From assembly GCA_043808425.1 (NCBI GenBank), contig JAZDEW010000064.1, forward strand, positions 17,065 through 81,064: a stretch of 64,000 nt of DNA, written 5' to 3'. Below are positions 61,546 through 64,000 of this stretch, in pieces; within the stretch, counting starts at the first letter, position 1; each line of letters opens with the position of its first letter. The position numbers and the translations under genes are program-made. The notes beneath the pieces were generated by a model. It was not told the origin of the DNA. It made no database searches and saw nothing but the letters and a program-made list of their open reading frames with translations. This DNA is from UBA6249 sp043808425. Its GTDB lineage: Bacteria > Omnitrophota > Gorgyraeia > Gygaellales > Profunditerraquicolaceae.

Positions 61546-62228
61546 TAAGATTGCTCCTGCCTGCCTGCCGGCCAGGCAGGAATTTCTTGATCAATATTTT
61601 TAATTAAATTATCCAAATCTTTAACCAGCGGCACGGAAAGCAGTTTTAACACCGCAACCTCCTGCCTAAGCATGCGCAGCTGGCCAAGCAGCCTCTTTAA
61701 AACCGACTGCCTTTTATTTTCCTCAACAACTTCCGGATCTTGCTCCTGCCTCTGGCGGATAATTACTCCTAAGTTCTTTTTAATCTCCTGGGCATCCCGG
61801 CCCTTTTCAAATATCTCTTTCTTTAAACTGCGGTAATCATTTTCATCCAGATCCTTATTATTTTTAGCCTGGCGTAAAATATTAACCGACTCATAGCTAG
61901 GCAGCTGAGCAGGCTGAGTGGAAGCGGCATATTCATTTTTCAAATACTGCGGCTCCTCTTTCTCCAGAAAATAATATGACTTGAGCAACTTCATTGCGGT
62001 TTGCTTGCGAATACCGATCTCCCGCGCGACATAAATATCAAAACTGACATAACCCCACTCCTTATACATCTTATCTTTCCAAACTGAATACAAAGAACGG
62101 CCCAATTCAATCCAGGAGCATTTAAAATTCTTAGCGCTCTCTAAAATATGATAGCGTAATGAATTAATATCTAAATTCTCCATTTTTGCTTCAATATTCT
62201 TAAGCGTTTTTGACCTGGTCTCTTCCAT
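61545..62228 (-). CDS. protein of unknown function, repeat-extended C-terminus
   Basis: 227 residues, soluble and helical. A central IGIRKQTAMKLLKSYYFLEKEEPQYLKNEYA segment looks HTH-like. The second half is a charged helical region. I do not recognise the family. The last residues (PAWPAGRQEQS) are translated from a copy of the 20-bp palindrome, so the natural C-terminus was probably altered. It is coupled to the GGQ gene by TAATG. Confidence 0.7.
   Translation of the reverse strand: MEETRSKTLKNIEAKMENLDINSLRYHILESAKNFKCSWIELGRSLYSVWKDKMYKEWGYVSFDIYVAREIGIRKQTAMKLLKSYYFLEKEEPQYLKNEYAASTQPAQLPSYESVNILRQAKNNKDLDENDYRSLKKEIFEKGRDAQEIKKNLGVIIRQRQEQDPEVVEENKRQSVLKRLLGQLRMLRQEVAVLKLLSVPLVKDLDNLIKNIDQEIPAWPAGRQEQS
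61556..61580. repeat. 20-bp palindrome variant inside coding sequence
   Basis: CCTGCCTGCCTGCCGGCCAGGCAGG, an expanded form of CCTGCCTGCCGGCAGGCAGG. It codes for PAWPAGRQ at the end of the unknown gene and supplies the CAGGAG SD of the release-factor-like gene. Confidence 0.7.
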
Positions 62229-62246
62229 CTGCCTAGATTCCTTTAT

Positions 62247-63305
62247 TTACTGGCCAAAAATGGCTTTTAGCTCTTTGCCTAATCCTTTATATTGATCAAT
62301 AACGTTAGCGACCTTATCCATTAACTGCCCAGGCGACTGGCTAGACAAATTCTTCATCGCCGCCTTTAATATTATACTCTTAATCTTTTCCTGGCTTAAG
62401 GCCGGGTTGTCCAGTAATGTATCGATATCAAACTCCAAGCGTAATCTGCCCTTGGAATCAGTAAATAAATCCAAAGCGTTTTTCATCAAATCTAGATCCA
62501 GCCGCTCTAGCGCTGGCGCATAAACCAAATTAGAAAGATCAAGCTTGGTGCCAATCTGCAAAACATTATTCCTGGCCTTAAAAATTGAAATTAAATCCAG
62601 ACTGGCTGAGGAAAGCTTGCGATTAGAGATAAAATTACCGTAGTAGACAGAGAATTTAGCCACATCCAGATGTTTAATCTCTAATTCCGCATCCAGGCCT
62701 TTAGCCAGATAATCCAGCCAGCCCGCAAAAGTAAACTGGCCAAAAACCTCTGCCTGATGGCTAAGCAACTCGGCACTTACGCTGAAATTTGTCGCCAGCG
62801 ATGTAAGCGGCAGGACAACCTTAGCCACTTTTATATCCAGCTTATTTACAATTACCTGAAATCCCTCAGGCGTAACCTTCTTATCCGTAAAAATTATTTT
62901 TCCCTCGCGCAAATTAAGGCTGGTTAAATAAATTGCCGGAGCCTTGCCTTGCTGTTCTAATACCGGTAAATTTAATTTACCGTCAGCGGACTGCTCAAGG
63001 TTAATCACCGGTTCGACAATATTTAAACCATGAATAACAATTTTCCCAAATAAAAGAGCCCCTAAGTTAGGCGAGAATGATAATTTTTTAATCCTGGCCA
63101 GATCCCCAATCTCTAATTTTTCCAAAGTAACCGTAAAAGGCAGGCTTAAGCTTATCTTGCCCAAGCTAACCCTAAGTTTTAAATTCTGCTGGATCTGTTG
63201 CTGGATAATCCTGGGAGCAAATGTGGCAATTAAAATATTCGCCACAAAGAATATCACGAGAAAAATACCGCAGATCCAAAATATAATTTTAAACTTTTTT
63301 TTCAT
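62247..63305 (-). CDS. AsmA-like envelope protein
   Basis: 352 residues. One N-terminal membrane helix (about 8-30) is followed by a long beta-rich periplasmic part with the repeated pattern of AsmA/DUF748 proteins: a start VSLGKISLSLPFTVTLEKLEIG, then FGKIVIHGLNIVEPVINLEQSADGKLNLP. Related proteins form hydrophobic grooves moving lipids between membranes. That supports a two-membrane envelope. The helical end (residues about 290-352) is unusual. Function here is inferred. Confidence 0.72.
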   Translation of the reverse strand: MKKKFKIIFWICGIFLVIFFVANILIATFAPRIIQQQIQQNLKLRVSLGKISLSLPFTVTLEKLEIGDLARIKKLSFSPNLGALLFGKIVIHGLNIVEPVINLEQSADGKLNLPVLEQQGKAPAIYLTSLNLREGKIIFTDKKVTPEGFQVIVNKLDIKVAKVVLPLTSLATNFSVSAELLSHQAEVFGQFTFAGWLDYLAKGLDAELEIKHLDVAKFSVYYGNFISNRKLSSASLDLISIFKARNNVLQIGTKLDLSNLVYAPALERLDLDLMKNALDLFTDSKGRLRLEFDIDTLLDNPALSQEKIKSIILKAAMKNLSSQSPGQLMDKVANVIDQYKGLGKELKAIFGQ

Positions 63306-63308
63306 CCA

Positions 63309-64000
63309 TTACTCCAGTTGCAATGCCTCTTGAATTCTCGAACGGACAGTATCTCTGAGCAAGGCAAAATCAGCCGCGCCATAACCATCGGTAGCAATTG
63401 GCTCAAGCACAATAACTTTTGCCCTGACTTTAGTTTTAAAAATCCAGCTACCTTTAGGAATGGCCGCGTGCGTACCCTTTAAGCAAATCGGTAAAATAGG
63501 CTTCTTCTCTTTAATCGCCAGCTTAAATGCCCCATTTTGAAACTCCCCCATTTCATCACTACTACTGCGCGTGCCTTCCGGAAAAAATAATACCGACATA
63601 TCTTTACGCAGCCAGCAGCTGGCCTCATGGTAGATTTTTTTGATGCTGGAAAAATCACCCCGGGTAAGCCTAATATGTTTAATCAGGCTTAAACACCACC
63701 CAATAAAAGGAATCTTAAACAAACTGGCCTTGGCTACCCATTTAAACTGCATCTTGGTCTGATAAAGCGCCACAATATCCACCATGCTCTGATGATTAGC
63801 AATAATCACATAGGTCTTTTTAGGGTCAATATTTTCAAGTCCGCTGGCCTTAATGCTCCAATAAGGATTAAAACTAATCAACAAATCCGACCACCAAAAA
63901 CACTGTACGTGGGTGAGCTTCTTTCTATGATCGAACGGAAAAAGCAGGATATTTAAGGTAAAAACTACCCAAAAAAGCAGAATGGTTAATAACCCACTAC
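63309..64000 (-). CDS. plsC: 1-acyl-sn-glycerol-3-phosphate acyltransferase, 5' end off the window
   Basis: The frame is open to the window edge, so the start lies beyond 64000. The TTG at 63882-63884 is not a likely start because hydrophobic sequence (LLTILLFWVVFTLNILLFPF) continues upstream as the N-terminal membrane helix. Catalytic motifs: NHQSMVD (NHxxxxD), LFKIPFIGWCL, FFPEGTRSSSDEMGEFQNGAF and PICLKG. Known role: phosphatidate synthesis, upstream of pgsA in lipid metabolism. Confidence 0.9.
   Translation of the reverse strand, partial: SGLLTILLFWVVFTLNILLFPFDHRKKLTHVQCFWWSDLLISFNPYWSIKASGLENIDPKKTYVIIANHQSMVDIVALYQTKMQFKWVAKASLFKIPFIGWCLSLIKHIRLTRGDFSSIKKIYHEASCWLRKDMSVLFFPEGTRSSSDEMGEFQNGAFKLAIKEKKPILPICLKGTHAAIPKGSWIFKTKVRAKVIVLEPIATDGYGAADFALLRDTVRSRIQEALQLE

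Noticed and set aside
1..64000. CRISPR arrays, rRNA genes, insertion-sequence transposases
   Set aside because: No regularly spaced direct repeats with unique spacers, no rRNA sequence and no transposase motifs were seen.

Overview
The window looks like one contig from an uncultivated Gram-negative-type bacterium. The A+T content is moderately high by eye. TGA is used as a stop, and GTG and TTG starts are frequent. Candidatus Omnitrophota or a relative is my best guess, from the gene order, the coiled-coil, lipoprotein and AsmA-like proteins, and the short palindromic repeats; no taxonomic search was possible. MurE carries the DNPR motif, so the wall is probably meso-DAP peptidoglycan. Nearly every gene lies on the minus strand, so transcription runs from high to low coordinates. 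pncC at 52579 is the one clear plus-strand gene.

Layout, left to right. (1) 1-4013: start of aroA, a membrane coiled-coil protein, then rluD, lgt, lspA and a DksA-type zinc-finger protein. (2) 4015-9239: ileS, mtnP, proC and yggS. (3) 9370-26300: a nearly complete division and cell wall (dcw) cluster, transcribed mraZ-rsmH-ftsL-ftsI-murE-murF-mraY-murD-ftsW-murG-(metallopeptidase)-murC-murB-ddl-ftsQ-ftsA. It starts from a consensus sigma-70 promoter with three GTGGA boxes 10 bp apart, the likely MraZ operator. ftsZ is absent from its usual place after ftsA. (4) 26379-34590: ribF, nrnA, rbfA, cca, a XerC/D recombinase, an MBL-fold hydrolase, a lipoprotein, ligA and an acylphosphatase. (5) 34722-46561: an accessory region with a coiled-coil protein, an orphan nucleotidyltransferase, a SWIM-SNF2 helicase, and a type III restriction-modification operon transcribed radC-dinD-mod-rhuM-res. 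A tRNA-Pro(CGG) and a HTH/LAGLIDADG-like gene border it. (6) 47431-52550: a riboflavin operon, ribBA-ribH-nusB-PHP-ribD-ribE, behind an FMN riboswitch and an intrinsic terminator. (7) 52566-64000: divergent pncC, then pgpA, pgsA, rimO, a RodZ-like gene, ftsK, pnp, rpsO, a 41-codon membrane ORF, a GGQ release-factor-like gene, an unknown gene, an AsmA-like gene and a 5'-truncated plsC.

The most unusual signal is a family of five intergenic repeats at about 22.7, 28.3, 31.1, 50.0 and 54.1 kb. Each fills exactly the gap from one stop codon to the next start codon. Each has inverted ends of the type GCACCTTCT ... AGAAGGTGC, and the downstream gene's Shine-Dalgarno (SD) sequence lies in the 3' end. 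In the RNA the two ends can pair and cover the ribosome-binding site. Three copies carry a second 20-bp palindrome next to the SD. Other repeats have entered coding sequence in frame: heptamers in yggS, a Cys/Arg-type repeat in mod, and the palindrome at the end of the gene at 61545.
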